Under the pieces are notes generated by a model. That model was not told where the DNA came from and did no database searches. It saw nothing but the letters and a program-made list of their open reading frames with translations. Position numbers and translations under genes: made by a program. Source: Bin80 sp964503085 (GTDB lineage: Bacteria > Bacteroidota > Rhodothermia > Rhodothermales > Bin80). Taken from it: a DNA stretch of 64,000 nucleotides. Numbering within the stretch: position 1 is the stretch's first letter; the number at the start of each line of letters is the position of its first letter. Shown piece by piece: positions 1-8,202 of the stretch. Location of the stretch: the NCBI GenBank assembly GCA_964503085.1, contig CAZCYQ010000001.1, positions 1 to 64,000 on the forward strand, read 5' to 3'.

Positions 1-375
1 TCGTGGACAGGACGCCCTCAATTTGACGAGAATAGGTATTTTCGGGCAAACACTATATATATTCACGGCAGAGTTGGCCGCCTGAATACGGATTTAACTG
101 TCAACTATTACGGGTGCTGTAATCCGCGTGAGCTTTGCGGGCCAGGGGAATTTGATTCAGGCATGGATTCCCACGACGAATCATTCTTCACATTGACTGT
201 ACGCGGGGGGCTTGAAAAGATGATCGGAGATAGGTTAGGGATCCGTGGCGGAGTGCATCACACACAGTACGGAGAAGAAGAATGGGGAGCCTTTTCGAAG
301 GAAGAAGCTACGGTTCCCATATCACTTGATGGAAGTGAAACCGGGTTTTCAGTAAGAACGATTCTGTACTTCTAA
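1..375 (+). CDS. C-terminal part of a probable outer-membrane beta-barrel protein (partial)
   Basis: The frame is open from the first base of the window to the stop at 373-375, so the start lies upstream. The 124 visible residues alternate polar and hydrophobic positions in short strand-like stretches (for example LTVRGGLEKMIGDRLGI and GVHHTQYG). The protein ends in a hydrophobic strand finishing with Phe (VRTILYF), the usual end of outer-membrane barrels recognised by the Bam machinery. A C-C-N-P segment sits near residue 40. No family can be named from this fragment. The barrel assignment is inferred from the C-terminal signature and strand pattern only. Confidence 0.55.
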   Translation, partial: SWTGRPQFDENRYFRANTIYIHGRVGRLNTDLTVNYYGCCNPRELCGPGEFDSGMDSHDESFFTLTVRGGLEKMIGDRLGIRGGVHHTQYGEEEWGAFSKEEATVPISLDGSETGFSVRTILYF

Positions 376-465
376 TCGGTTCTCAGGCATCGGTCCTTCA
401 ACCTCACGACTATCCGTGAGTGGTTTCTTTCTTGTCAACTTGCAACTAAGGAGTGGACTGCCAGA

Positions 466-699
466 TCAAGCCCATGTCTGAACTTTCTCCCGAATCATCC
501 CCTGCAGACAATATGGGCAGGTAGGAGTTAATACAATCAACACTAATCTATCTTGGTCCTCATGAAAATATTCTAACATAGCCGGAAGAGTTTCCAAAAT
601 GCCGTGGTCATCAGTTAACTTAGCAAAAAAAGTCACTTGAAGAAAAAACAGTAATGCTACCACTACCAGTGCATACATTGTCCATTCTAGATACTTCAT
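466..699 (-). CDS. Truncated membrane-anchored thiol protein with a CPYC motif
   Basis: I chose the ATG at 699 (protein begins MKYLEWTMYALVV) because a GAGAAG-like ribosome site precedes it and a membrane segment follows at once. An upstream in-frame ATG at 819, also with a purine-rich leader, would add 40 unconvincing residues. After one transmembrane helix there is a soluble stretch and a thioredoxin-like motif, LTPTCPYC. The frame stops 16 residues after the second cysteine. A thioredoxin fold needs roughly 80-100 residues beyond its CxxC, so the gene looks truncated; the other two frames downstream close quickly as well. It is the last gene of the leftward operon that starts at 2390. Intact, it would probably have been a periplasm-facing oxidoreductase. 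Confidence 0.45.
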   Translation of the reverse strand: MKYLEWTMYALVVVALLFFLQVTFFAKLTDDHGILETLPAMLEYFHEDQDRLVLIVLTPTCPYCLQGMIREKVQTWA

Positions 700-839
700 T
701 GTAACTTCTCTAAGATCCATCGTGAAACGGCGTTTCGTCTGGACCAAAATCCAGAAGTATGTTTCGCGCGGGTGCAGTAGTGGGGCTAGGTATAAAAGAT
801 CCTTTCGTAAAAGACCCATACCCCCACCTTATCCCTGAC

Positions 840-1874
840 TTACGATGGTCTGTTTATTGAATGGACAATCACAGTGCCATCGCGGGTTCGCTGATATATT
901 CGATCATTTGTTATAGATACCGGGTAGTAGTGATCCAATCTAAATGAATACTTGTACTCAAGCGACCCAGCTTCATATACATCAACAATTCGATCTTCTG
1001 CTCCTGATTCGCTTTTGGACTGAAGCAACAATTCGTCTCCCACGACACTTACTCTGATACTATTCACACGATCGCCTTCAATCCTATAGCTCTCAATTCC
1101 ATTCGTCACATATCGTATAAGCTGGGGCTCTTCAAACCCGTCAAGGGTCATTGTCTTCTTTGCCCGAACGAGACTACCATTCACATCATAAACCATGATT
1201 ACAGGAAAGCGAGAAGGAACATAGATCATCCAGTCTTTATACGTTTCTATCACCCCGGCTGCCACCAGATGAGAAGCATAACGGTCACCTTCCACTAATT
1301 CTCCAAATTCAACCGATCTATCCCTGTAATTAGATTCAAAGGATAGTTTACTAAACGTTCGGAAAAAGTACTCTATGCCTGTATCTGTTATGGCGTGCCG
1401 GTAAGGAGGCCCCTGCCTGCCAAATACTCTTGAATCGATTAAACTCCCTGTCGCCTTTGAGAAAGAAGAAATCCTCGCGTTGTTGGAATCTGTTACATAA
1501 ATGAGCGAATCATATGCTAATTCAACACTAGTTATGCTTAAAAACTCGCCGGGGGCATAACCAGTACCACTTCCATAGGACATGATATAATTGCCTGTAG
1601 AATCAAACCGCAAAATCTGATACACCCCGTAGTCGACAACATACATATCTCCATTGGTGTCCGGTATGATCCGCTGGGGGTCGTACAGCAGAATCTCTTC
1701 CTCCACAGGAAACTCAAACATCCTACTCACAGAAACAGGCTCCCAAACCCGTTCACTTGTTTGTTGCTCCTCAGCTTTTTCTAAAAACAGAAACTTTCCG
1801 AGGGTAGCCTCGCCTTCGCCACTACTGCAGGACAAAACAAAAAAGTAGATCAGGACAATGTACCTACCGTTCAT
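840..1874 (-). CDS. Six-bladed beta-propeller lipoprotein
   Basis: 344 residues. A short signal peptide ends in a lipobox (FVLSC, Cys16), so the protein is probably an outer-membrane or periplasmic lipoprotein. The body carries NHL/propeller-like repeats: DTNGDMYVVDYGVYQILRFD near residue 75, then a GxGPGEF-type turn and later VTDSNNARISSF. This matches the 6-bladed propeller lipoproteins common in Bacteroidota, which often neighbour small peptides and thioredoxin-like genes. Its ATG overlaps the stop of the upstream peptide gene (ATGA, 1871-1874), implying translational coupling. The ligand is unknown; recognition of a secreted peptide is inferred from context. Two relatives lie at 9873-11060 and 27206-28336. 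Confidence 0.75.
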   Translation of the reverse strand: MNGRYIVLIYFFVLSCSSGEGEATLGKFLFLEKAEEQQTSERVWEPVSVSRMFEFPVEEEILLYDPQRIIPDTNGDMYVVDYGVYQILRFDSTGNYIMSYGSGTGYAPGEFLSITSVELAYDSLIYVTDSNNARISSFSKATGSLIDSRVFGRQGPPYRHAITDTGIEYFFRTFSKLSFESNYRDRSVEFGELVEGDRYASHLVAAGVIETYKDWMIYVPSRFPVIMVYDVNGSLVRAKKTMTLDGFEEPQLIRYVTNGIESYRIEGDRVNSIRVSVVGDELLLQSKSESGAEDRIVDVYEAGSLEYKYSFRLDHYYPVSITNDRIYQRTRDGTVIVHSINRPS

Positions 1875-2086
1875 TTAGGCAATCCCCACTTAAAACACAT
1901 CTTGGTCGCTTGGCCGCAAGTTGAGCCCTCACACCATTCACATGGCATAGACGCACTCATCATAAATCCCGGGCCGTAACATCCCACCGCATCACATGCT
2001 TGTGGGTCGCCACATTGAGGGACGATACTAGGTCCAGCATTGTTGGACGTCCCACCCGATAGACTAACGAGTAATACGAATATCAA
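1871..2086 (-). CDS. Secreted 7-cysteine peptide 2 (N-terminus frameshifted)
   Basis: The translatable part starts at a TTG at 2086 and reads through a hydrophobic stretch (IFVLLVSLSGG) into a mature region with seven cysteines (VPQCGDPQACDAVGC... CEWCEGSTC). The true start is almost certainly the ATG at 2131-2133, which overlaps the stop of the peptide gene upstream (TGATG). That frame differs by one base. Restoring a single base near 2113-2119 would give an 87-residue protein with a proper signal peptide whose n-region carries RKRR. As written the ATG frame closes after 16 residues. The stop overlaps the propeller gene start by 4 nt. I read it as a recently frameshifted gene or a sequence error. 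Confidence 0.5.
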   Translation of the reverse strand: MIFVLLVSLSGGTSNNAGPSIVPQCGDPQACDAVGCYGPGFMMSASMPCEWCEGSTCGQATKMCFKWGLPK

Positions 2087-2132
2087 TGATGCAAAAAGCC
2101 CCCGACGTTTACGAGATTAATAGTTACTCTCA

Positions 2133-2333
2133 TCACGAATCGATGTTGCCGTAACATTTTACCTCCCATGTTTCATCTGTAGTACAGGGAAGATCCTCAA
2201 CCTGGCAACATCTGACGAACGCGTCACATATATCAAAACCGCCTGTGCCATACACAAAGCTACATGTTTGGTTGCATTTTATATCGGCCACAGCACTGTA
2301 TGAGTCTGCATTACTGCCGAAAAACATCAGCAT
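2133..2333 (-). CDS. Secreted 7-cysteine peptide 1 (in-frame stop at codon 5 of the likely start)
   Basis: The translatable portion from the ATG at 2333 gives 66 residues with seven cysteines in the mature part (DIKCNQTC, DICDAFVRCC, LPCTT, VKCYG). In the same frame an ATG lies at 2388-2390, encoding M-R-K-R, then a TGA at 2376-2378, then a classic signal-peptide core (LIRSFIALFCAAMLMFF). Without the TGA the protein would be 85 residues, close to the 87 expected for peptide 2. No homology to a named family is visible. Length, leader and gene order resemble the NVEALA-type peptides of Bacteroidota, but the NVEALA motif itself is absent. Confidence 0.45.
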   Translation of the reverse strand: MLMFFGSNADSYSAVADIKCNQTCSFVYGTGGFDICDAFVRCCQVEDLPCTTDETWEVKCYGNIDS

Positions 2334-2390
2334 AGCTGCACAAAACAGAGCGATAAATGATCGTATTAAGGAGTTTCATCGTTTTCGCAT

Positions 2391-2781
2391 TGTAAAATGT
2401 GCCTGTGGTTCTCCACAATATTCGCGACAGAATCGATTATGTATGGCTTTAAGGCTGGTAGTCACCTTGTCCACAGGACGGGGATCACTACCAGCACCTG
2501 GTATACTACATCCCCGAAAGAAGAGTCGTTTTTTGGCTCACAATACGTGTACACAACGCGAAACTTCATGCAGCTGACCATGCAGGATCCCGAGGCTAAT
2601 CTCCGGCTGCACAGTCGCAACCTCAGTATTGAATACGTCCGACCTACGCACGCTTGCATGTTTGAATCATCATGTAAAAAGTGTGGTTTGAAATTCGCTT
2701 TGATTTACAACGTATCATTTTGATAACTATGCGATCGCCGAACAAGAGTATTCAGGGAAGTATTTCCAAACCTGTTGGCAA
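2391..2781. other. Intergenic region between the peptide operon and the aminotransferase gene
   Basis: It must contain the divergent promoters for the leftward peptide operon and the rightward aminotransferase gene. Short open frames exist on both strands, but none has a plausible start, family motif or partner. I see no hairpin or repeat I can defend. Confidence 0.4.
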
Positions 2782-3972
2782 ATGAAAAAATCGGAAGAAA
2801 CTGTAGCTGTACCTTCGAGATCTGATCGCATGCGGTCAGTGCAAATGCCGGTCATGGGTTTTGTTGCGGATCTCATGCGGGACAATCCAGGAACGATTTC
2901 CCTGGGACAGGGCGTCGTACATTATGGTCCACCCGCCGGGGCACTCAATGCTGCACAGCAGGCGGTCATAGTTCCAAATACGCATCGTTACGGTTATGTG
3001 ATCGGAAGACCCAGTCTGCGAAGTGCATTCGCCGCAAAACTGAATGCAGAAAACCATCTGGATCCCGGGTATGAGGTTGTGGTTACTGCCGGCAGTAACA
3101 TGGCCTTCTTTGCTTCATTGCTTGCGATTACAAGTCCTGGGGATGAGGTCATATTGCTCGTGCCATACTACTTCAACCATGAAATGGCCACGTACATTGC
3201 CGGCTGTAAGCCTGTACTCGTATCGTTCGGTGATTCGTTGATACCGGATGTGGAGACTATTGAGCGTGCAATCACTCCTCGAACCCGCGCAATCGTTACG
3301 ATCTCCCCTAATAATCCGACGGGCATTGTATATGCTCCAGACACGTTGCGGGCCATCAATGATCTGTGTGCCGGGCACGGGATATATCACATGTCGGACG
3401 AAGCGTATGAATATTTTACTTTCGACGGTGCGGAGCATTACTCTCCGGGGAGGGCTTCCGGAGCGCATGCGCATACGATCTCGCTTTTTTCTATGAGCAA
3501 GGCATACGGAATGGCGGGTTGGCGTTTGGGGTATATGGCGGTCCCGCCACAGGTGCTGGCAGACATTCACAAAATTCAGGATACGAATCAGATCTGTCCG
3601 GCGATAATAAGTCAGTCAATGGCACTGGCAGCACTTAAGGAGGGCGCAGGCTACTGCAGGCAGTATGTAGACTCAATGGCCAAGGTTCGCACCATGGTGC
3701 TGGAGCGTCTGAGCGCAGTGAAAGCCCCGGTTATCGTTTCTCCTTCAAAGGGTGCTTTTTATTTTCTGTTGTCAGTAGAGACAGCGCTTGATGCCAAGAC
3801 TGTGACAACGCGCCTGATACAGGAGCACGGTGTCGCAGTCATACCGGGGGATGCATTCGGCATGACGACAGGTGGTACTTACCTGCGTGTCGCCTATGGT
3901 GCACTACAGGTATCTACATTGAGCGAGGCGCTAGATCGCCTGGTCAAAGGCCTTGAAGCTCTTGTCGGTTAA
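2782..3972 (+). CDS. PLP-dependent class I/II aminotransferase
   Basis: 396 residues, normal for fold-type I aspartate/aromatic-type aminotransferases. Visible signatures: the N-terminal GTISLGQGVVHYGPP; SPNNPTGIVY, the substrate/PLP loop; DEAYEYFTF, carrying the PLP-ring Asp and Tyr; and SMSKAYGMAGWRLGY, with the Schiff-base Lys. A C-terminal LRVAYG carries the carboxylate-binding Arg. It probably transfers an amino group from an amino acid to 2-oxoglutarate in the cytoplasm; the substrate cannot be told from sequence. Its stop overlaps the convergent dehydrogenase gene by 4 nt (3969-3972). Confidence 0.88.
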   Translation: MKKSEETVAVPSRSDRMRSVQMPVMGFVADLMRDNPGTISLGQGVVHYGPPAGALNAAQQAVIVPNTHRYGYVIGRPSLRSAFAAKLNAENHLDPGYEVVVTAGSNMAFFASLLAITSPGDEVILLVPYYFNHEMATYIAGCKPVLVSFGDSLIPDVETIERAITPRTRAIVTISPNNPTGIVYAPDTLRAINDLCAGHGIYHMSDEAYEYFTFDGAEHYSPGRASGAHAHTISLFSMSKAYGMAGWRLGYMAVPPQVLADIHKIQDTNQICPAIISQSMALAALKEGAGYCRQYVDSMAKVRTMVLERLSAVKAPVIVSPSKGAFYFLLSVETALDAKTVTTRLIQEHGVAVIPGDAFGMTTGGTYLRVAYGALQVSTLSEALDRLVKGLEALVG

Positions 3973-6908
3973 TCTGGAAGCAGCCACCGGCCCGTATTTG
4001 CAATAATGCGCTTGTAGGCTGCCAGATCGTGCGCCCGATCATCATGTCCGAGTGTGTTAACGACGATCGTGGCGTCACCAACCCGACGAACCCAAATGAC
4101 GGGGTAAATTGCCCCAGTTTCGTGTGACCGTCCAATAGCAAGAACAATAGCCCGGGCATCTGGCAGAATCTCGGCCCGGTAAAGTTCATCCGTGATTTCA
4201 AAGCTGGCCGGAACACCCTCCATGAGTGGATGATTTGGCTGCAGAACTTCCACAGTGAAAGCCTGGATCGGTTCATGACTGCGGGACCCGCCACCAACAA
4301 GCCGCTCGTTGTACTCTGGCCAATTCTCCCAGTTATACCAAGAGGCTGGATGTGTAATCATAACCGGGCGTCCAGCCTCCACATGTTGCATAATTGCTTG
4401 GCGGCTGTCTTCGTTTCCGATGGCCTTATTGTTCGCAAGAGCGAGCAATGATGCATTACGTAGCAGTTCCACGAAGGCATCCTCAGGCGTTTCAGTATAA
4501 ATGAAGGTCCGATCTCCTACTCCAAACAGCAATTGCCCATCCGCGAACCCAAAAACACGTGCATGATGATGAGATTGGGGGCCACGACTTACGCTGCCTG
4601 CCAGATATACAATCGGATCAGCCTCAGGGTTGGAACCTTCCCATGTCCAACCTGCATCATTGCGGGGCAAGTCAGGTGCTGTGGTAATTTCCAGGGTGCC
4701 TTGCATGATTGCCCAGTGTCCGGGTACCGAGCACAGGAAAGGATAGGTTCCTTCCGTTAATGGGCCAAGAGTAACGCTTGTTGACTCGCTCTGGGACAGT
4801 ACTCCGGTTGAGCCGAGGACATCCTGTGACCGGGCAGGCGGAATGTACTCCGTGTCTGCACTCGTAGGGGTAGTCATGTACGCATCCAGATCTTTTCCAA
4901 ACGCCTCTACATCAGTTCCCATTTTCAGAAAGACAGCATTATGGAGATCAGGATGTAGGTTCACAAAATCAATCGTGATTTCCTGACCGGCAAAAGCTTT
5001 CAGTGTCTTTTCGCCGAATTGCATGATCGCACCATCGGGGGCCGTCAGTTCGATGCGGGCGGGGGGCAGCACCTGGGGTTCCGCTACCGCTTCCGGTACG
5101 GGTTCTTCCTGTACGATTCCAATCGGAGTGATCGCGTCATAGGCGGCAAGAATCCATTCATCTGCACCTTGCAGTGCTTCTTGAGCCGCTGTCAGGATCA
5201 GCGGAGCTATCTGGGGTCCCATATCCTTTGCCTTCAGAAGAGCAGTCAGACGAACACTAAGATCCTCATCACCGAACACACTGTGCTTAGCCAGAAGCTT
5301 GGCACTATCCCCTGTCAGGGGAAGCGTCTGTATGCCAGCTTTACGTACAGCGGGCGATGGGTGTACTAGCGCCGTAGCAGAAGCCACCGCTAGTGCCTCG
5401 TCCGCCCCCAGTCCATGAAGTGTCCAAAGGGCATGCACAGCGCCCGGATCAAAACCTGTTTCATCTAAATCCTGCTGAAGCACCAATTGCGTAAGCTCCC
5501 CTTCCAATTCCTGTGCATTATTCTCAATCAGCATTCTCTGTGCCGTAAGGCGCCAGAACTGGTTGGTGCTCTGAAGGGCTTCTAGGAGACCTTCAGTGTC
5601 CTCATAGGAAAGGCTTTTCCGTGGCGGGGGCTCGCCATAAGTGACCACGTACACACGGCCGTGTTCGCGGTCACGCAATGGATTTAGGTGTGCGTTGCCG
5701 GGACCGGCGTTATCATTCCATATCTGATTAACCATTCCCCGCCGATCCGGGTTATGCTGAATCACGGGATTGTACCAGTCGGCAACCCATAGATTCTCAT
5801 CGGGGCCTATATCGGCGAAAACCGGGGCAACCCATTCGTCACTACTGGCCAACAGGTTAAGGATCTCTCCATCGGATTCCTTTTCAATACTTCCATCAGG
5901 TTCTAACTGCGCCGCATGTACGACATGAGCCGTAGGCTCGGTCACCATGAGAGCCCCCCAGTATTTGGACGGGAACCGTCTACCATTGTATGGAAACGCT
6001 CCTGCGGCCGCAGTGTAGCCGTCCCGGAAGTCTACCTGCTGCAGTTGACGCTCAGACGAGTGCACCACCAGATAGTGGCTTTGAACATTCGCTACATTCA
6101 TGCCTGCCTGGTGTCTCAAGGGAATTCCCACTATAATGGCATGGTTATTATTGGCGGTGGATCCATAGATGGTATTGTCTTCTCCTATGCCCAGTCCCCA
6201 TGTATTGTTGTTGAATTCGGCAATGGGCTCCAGGTCTGTCCCATCTTTCCGTACCCGAAATACTCCCCGACGCAAAATGATTGCCTCCTGATCGGGGGCA
6301 CGGCCGGGTTCAAAGAGCCCGCTGTACCCGACGGCTCCCCAGAGATAATTGTCCAGCCCCAACTTCGTGTTGCTCATCACAGCATGGGTATCGAATGTAC
6401 CAAAGGCATCGTCCACGATCACATGCTTTTCGTCCGCACGGTCATCACCGTCCGTATCCTCCAAAAAGACCAGATCCGGTGCCTGTCCGACGATGGCTCC
6501 TCCCTTTACCAAGGTGATGCTGGTGGTCAGAGGCAGGTTTTCCGCAAATCGTATGAAGCTGTCTGCGCGGTAATCACCGTCTGTATCTTCGCAAATCGTG
6601 ATACGGTCAGTCCCGGACTCCTCACCAACATGATCGTGTGGATAGTTCGTCGACTCAACGACCCATAAGCGTCCGCGCTCATCCCATGTGAGTGCAATAG
6701 GATTAACGATATCCGGTTCATGTGCAAACACATGAACATTGAATCCCTCTGGAACCTCAAGTCGTGTCAAGGTCTCTTCGGGGGTAAGCGGCGCCTGTAG
6801 CTCATGGATAAGTACGTCGTTGCTTGCAGGCGAGTAATGCAGTGCTGCTTTTCCTGAGCAGCCCGTCAGCAGCATTACGGCAAGGACGGCGGGTAAATAG
6901 ATTTTCAT
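3969..6908 (-). CDS. Lipoprotein fusion: PVC-type membrane-bound dehydrogenase domain, HEAT region, cupredoxin and ThuA-like domain
   Basis: I placed the start at the ATG at 6908 because it opens a lipoprotein signal (MKIYLPAV...LLTGC, Cys17); the 12 codons upstream run into the cupin gene. The 979-residue protein has four parts. About 50-400 is a propeller resembling the 'putative membrane-bound dehydrogenase' family (PEGFNVHVFAHEPDIVNP, WDERGRLWVVEST, two DTDGD calcium-like loops). About 445-590 is helical and HEAT-like. About 625-735 is a type-1 copper domain with His in HNAV and the C-x4-H-x3-M loop (CSVPGHWAIM). About 745-979 is ThuA-like (SHEPIQAF, NPLHE-like hydrophobics, TLGHDDRAHD). 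Probably an exported sugar-oxidising protein with built-in electron transfer; that role is inferred. It is last in an operon with the cupin and TIM-barrel genes. Confidence 0.75.
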   Translation of the reverse strand: MKIYLPAVLAVMLLTGCSGKAALHYSPASNDVLIHELQAPLTPEETLTRLEVPEGFNVHVFAHEPDIVNPIALTWDERGRLWVVESTNYPHDHVGEESGTDRITICEDTDGDYRADSFIRFAENLPLTTSITLVKGGAIVGQAPDLVFLEDTDGDDRADEKHVIVDDAFGTFDTHAVMSNTKLGLDNYLWGAVGYSGLFEPGRAPDQEAIILRRGVFRVRKDGTDLEPIAEFNNNTWGLGIGEDNTIYGSTANNNHAIIVGIPLRHQAGMNVANVQSHYLVVHSSERQLQQVDFRDGYTAAAGAFPYNGRRFPSKYWGALMVTEPTAHVVHAAQLEPDGSIEKESDGEILNLLASSDEWVAPVFADIGPDENLWVADWYNPVIQHNPDRRGMVNQIWNDNAGPGNAHLNPLRDREHGRVYVVTYGEPPPRKSLSYEDTEGLLEALQSTNQFWRLTAQRMLIENNAQELEGELTQLVLQQDLDETGFDPGAVHALWTLHGLGADEALAVASATALVHPSPAVRKAGIQTLPLTGDSAKLLAKHSVFGDEDLSVRLTALLKAKDMGPQIAPLILTAAQEALQGADEWILAAYDAITPIGIVQEEPVPEAVAEPQVLPPARIELTAPDGAIMQFGEKTLKAFAGQEITIDFVNLHPDLHNAVFLKMGTDVEAFGKDLDAYMTTPTSADTEYIPPARSQDVLGSTGVLSQSESTSVTLGPLTEGTYPFLCSVPGHWAIMQGTLEITTAPDLPRNDAGWTWEGSNPEADPIVYLAGSVSRGPQSHHHARVFGFADGQLLFGVGDRTFIYTETPEDAFVELLRNASLLALANNKAIGNEDSRQAIMQHVEAGRPVMITHPASWYNWENWPEYNERLVGGGSRSHEPIQAFTVEVLQPNHPLMEGVPASFEITDELYRAEILPDARAIVLAIGRSHETGAIYPVIWVRRVGDATIVVNTLGHDDRAHDLAAYKRIIANTGRWLLPD

Positions 6909-6913
6909 CTGAG

Positions 6914-7321
6914 TTAGGTGTTGCGGGTACGAAGCTTGTTCCATGGTTCTAGATTGGATAAATCCTCGGCGAGCGGGGCGTCAAGTTGGGCCGGTGTTAA
7001 TGCTACAAAAAGCACTGCTGAGTCCTCTCCCGCGTTAAAAGAGGCGTGAGCCAATCCGGCAGGGATAACAACGGCATCTCCAGGAGATAGGATTTTGCAG
7101 GATTCGCCGATCCATTGCTCAATGGTGCCCTGCATCACAAAGATAAGTTCCTCGCGTCCAGGATGGCGATGAAAGTTGTGCCCTTTTCCGCGTGCAATCT
7201 CGGCCTTTGCGGCAAAGAGCCCCGGAGTAACAGAATTCGGGTAATTGATCCAGGTATTGATACCTTGATCAACCGATTCTATCCATTGAGTCTCCTTATT
7301 CAGAAAGAATTGTCTGGACAT
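6914..7321 (-). CDS. Cupin-domain protein
   Basis: 135 residues forming a single small cupin. Motif 1 is visible as GHNFHRHPGREELIFVMQG (two His, then Glu for metal) and motif 2 as PGDAVVIPAGLAHASFN (His). There is no signal peptide, so it is cytoplasmic. Cupins of this size are often sugar isomerases, epimerases or ligand sensors; which one cannot be decided. Its start codon shares a base with the stop of the upstream TIM-barrel gene (TGATG), and its stop lies 5 nt before the dehydrogenase start, so the three genes form one tightly packed leftward operon. Confidence 0.8.
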   Translation of the reverse strand: MSRQFFLNKETQWIESVDQGINTWINYPNSVTPGLFAAKAEIARGKGHNFHRHPGREELIFVMQGTIEQWIGESCKILSPGDAVVIPAGLAHASFNAGEDSAVLFVALTPAQLDAPLAEDLSNLEPWNKLRTRNT

Positions 7322-8202
7322 CAGTGCTTACGGGCCGCTGGACAAGGAATCTGTTTGAATTCCTTTGTAAGGTTAATGAGGGATTGTTCAACGCCCATTC
7401 GTTCAAGGCTGCTAGCACCAACAAACCCGACGGTGTCAGTGTGTTCATTGATGTACGCTGCATCTGAGGGTGAGCAGATCGGACCTCCGTGACTTAAGAA
7501 AATTATATCCTTGCGGACGCTGCGGGCAGCCTCAATAATTCCTTGAGTACGTGTCGCAGCTTCCTCCAAGGTGCAGGTTGCGCCTGTAACGCCAATAGAT
7601 CCGCCAATCGTACATCCCACATGGGCAATGATTGCATCCGCTCCAGCCTCGGCCATCCTGCGGGATTCCTCTGGAGTCGCCACGTACACGATTGAGAATA
7701 GATCAATCCCTTGTTTCTGCGCGAGAGCAACCATATCGATTTCGTGCTGCACGCTCATACCTGTCTCTTCAAGTACCTGACGGAAGAGACCATCCACAAT
7801 TGCATGGGTGGGGAAGTTGTTAATGCCACTGAATCCCATATCCCTCACCTTGAGCAGGTGATGCCAAATGCGTCGCCGCGGATCCGAAGCATGAACCCCA
7901 CAGATAACAGGGATCTCTTTGACGACCGGGAGCACCTCAAATTCACCAATCTCCATAGCAACAGCGTTCGCATCCCCATACGCCATAAGTCCCGCAGTCG
8001 AACCATGCCCAGACATACGGAATCGCCCGGAGTTGTATATGATCAGAAGGTCTGCGCCGCCCTGTTCAATGAACTTGGCACTGATTCCTGTACCGGCGCC
8101 AGCCGCAATAATCGGTTCGCCACGGTCCAGTGTAGCATGAAGGCGCTCAAGCACTTCTGCGCGTGTGTATGGGTTTCCAATTCCAGTCCAAGGGTTGGGC
8201 AT
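7321..8202 (-). CDS. Phosphoenolpyruvate hydrolase-like TIM-barrel protein
   Basis: 293 residues, full length for the PEP-hydrolase-like / TIM-barrel signal-transduction family. Characteristic stretches: AGAGTGISAKFIEQGGADL and YNSGRFRMSGHGS at the N-terminus, PVICGVHASDP, GFSGINNFPTHAI, then GADAIIAHVGCTIGGSIG and FLSHGGPI. Members are cytoplasmic; some act on C-C or phospho-enol substrates, and most are uncharacterised. It is the first gene of the operon with the cupin and the lipoprotein dehydrogenase, suggesting a shared catabolic pathway. Confidence 0.8.
   Translation of the reverse strand: MPNPWTGIGNPYTRAEVLERLHATLDRGEPIIAAGAGTGISAKFIEQGGADLLIIYNSGRFRMSGHGSTAGLMAYGDANAVAMEIGEFEVLPVVKEIPVICGVHASDPRRRIWHHLLKVRDMGFSGINNFPTHAIVDGLFRQVLEETGMSVQHEIDMVALAQKQGIDLFSIVYVATPEESRRMAEAGADAIIAHVGCTIGGSIGVTGATCTLEEAATRTQGIIEAARSVRKDIIFLSHGGPICSPSDAAYINEHTDTVGFVGASSLERMGVEQSLINLTKEFKQIPCPAARKH

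Noticed and set aside
2397..2723. 108-aa plus-strand frame between the peptide operon and the aminotransferase gene
   Set aside because: No ribosome site, unlikely amino-acid composition, and overlapping frames of similar length on both strands.
5916..6668. 250-aa plus-strand open frame
   Set aside because: It lies wholly antisense inside the dehydrogenase-cupredoxin gene, whose product has clear domains; the antisense product has no motif or good start context.
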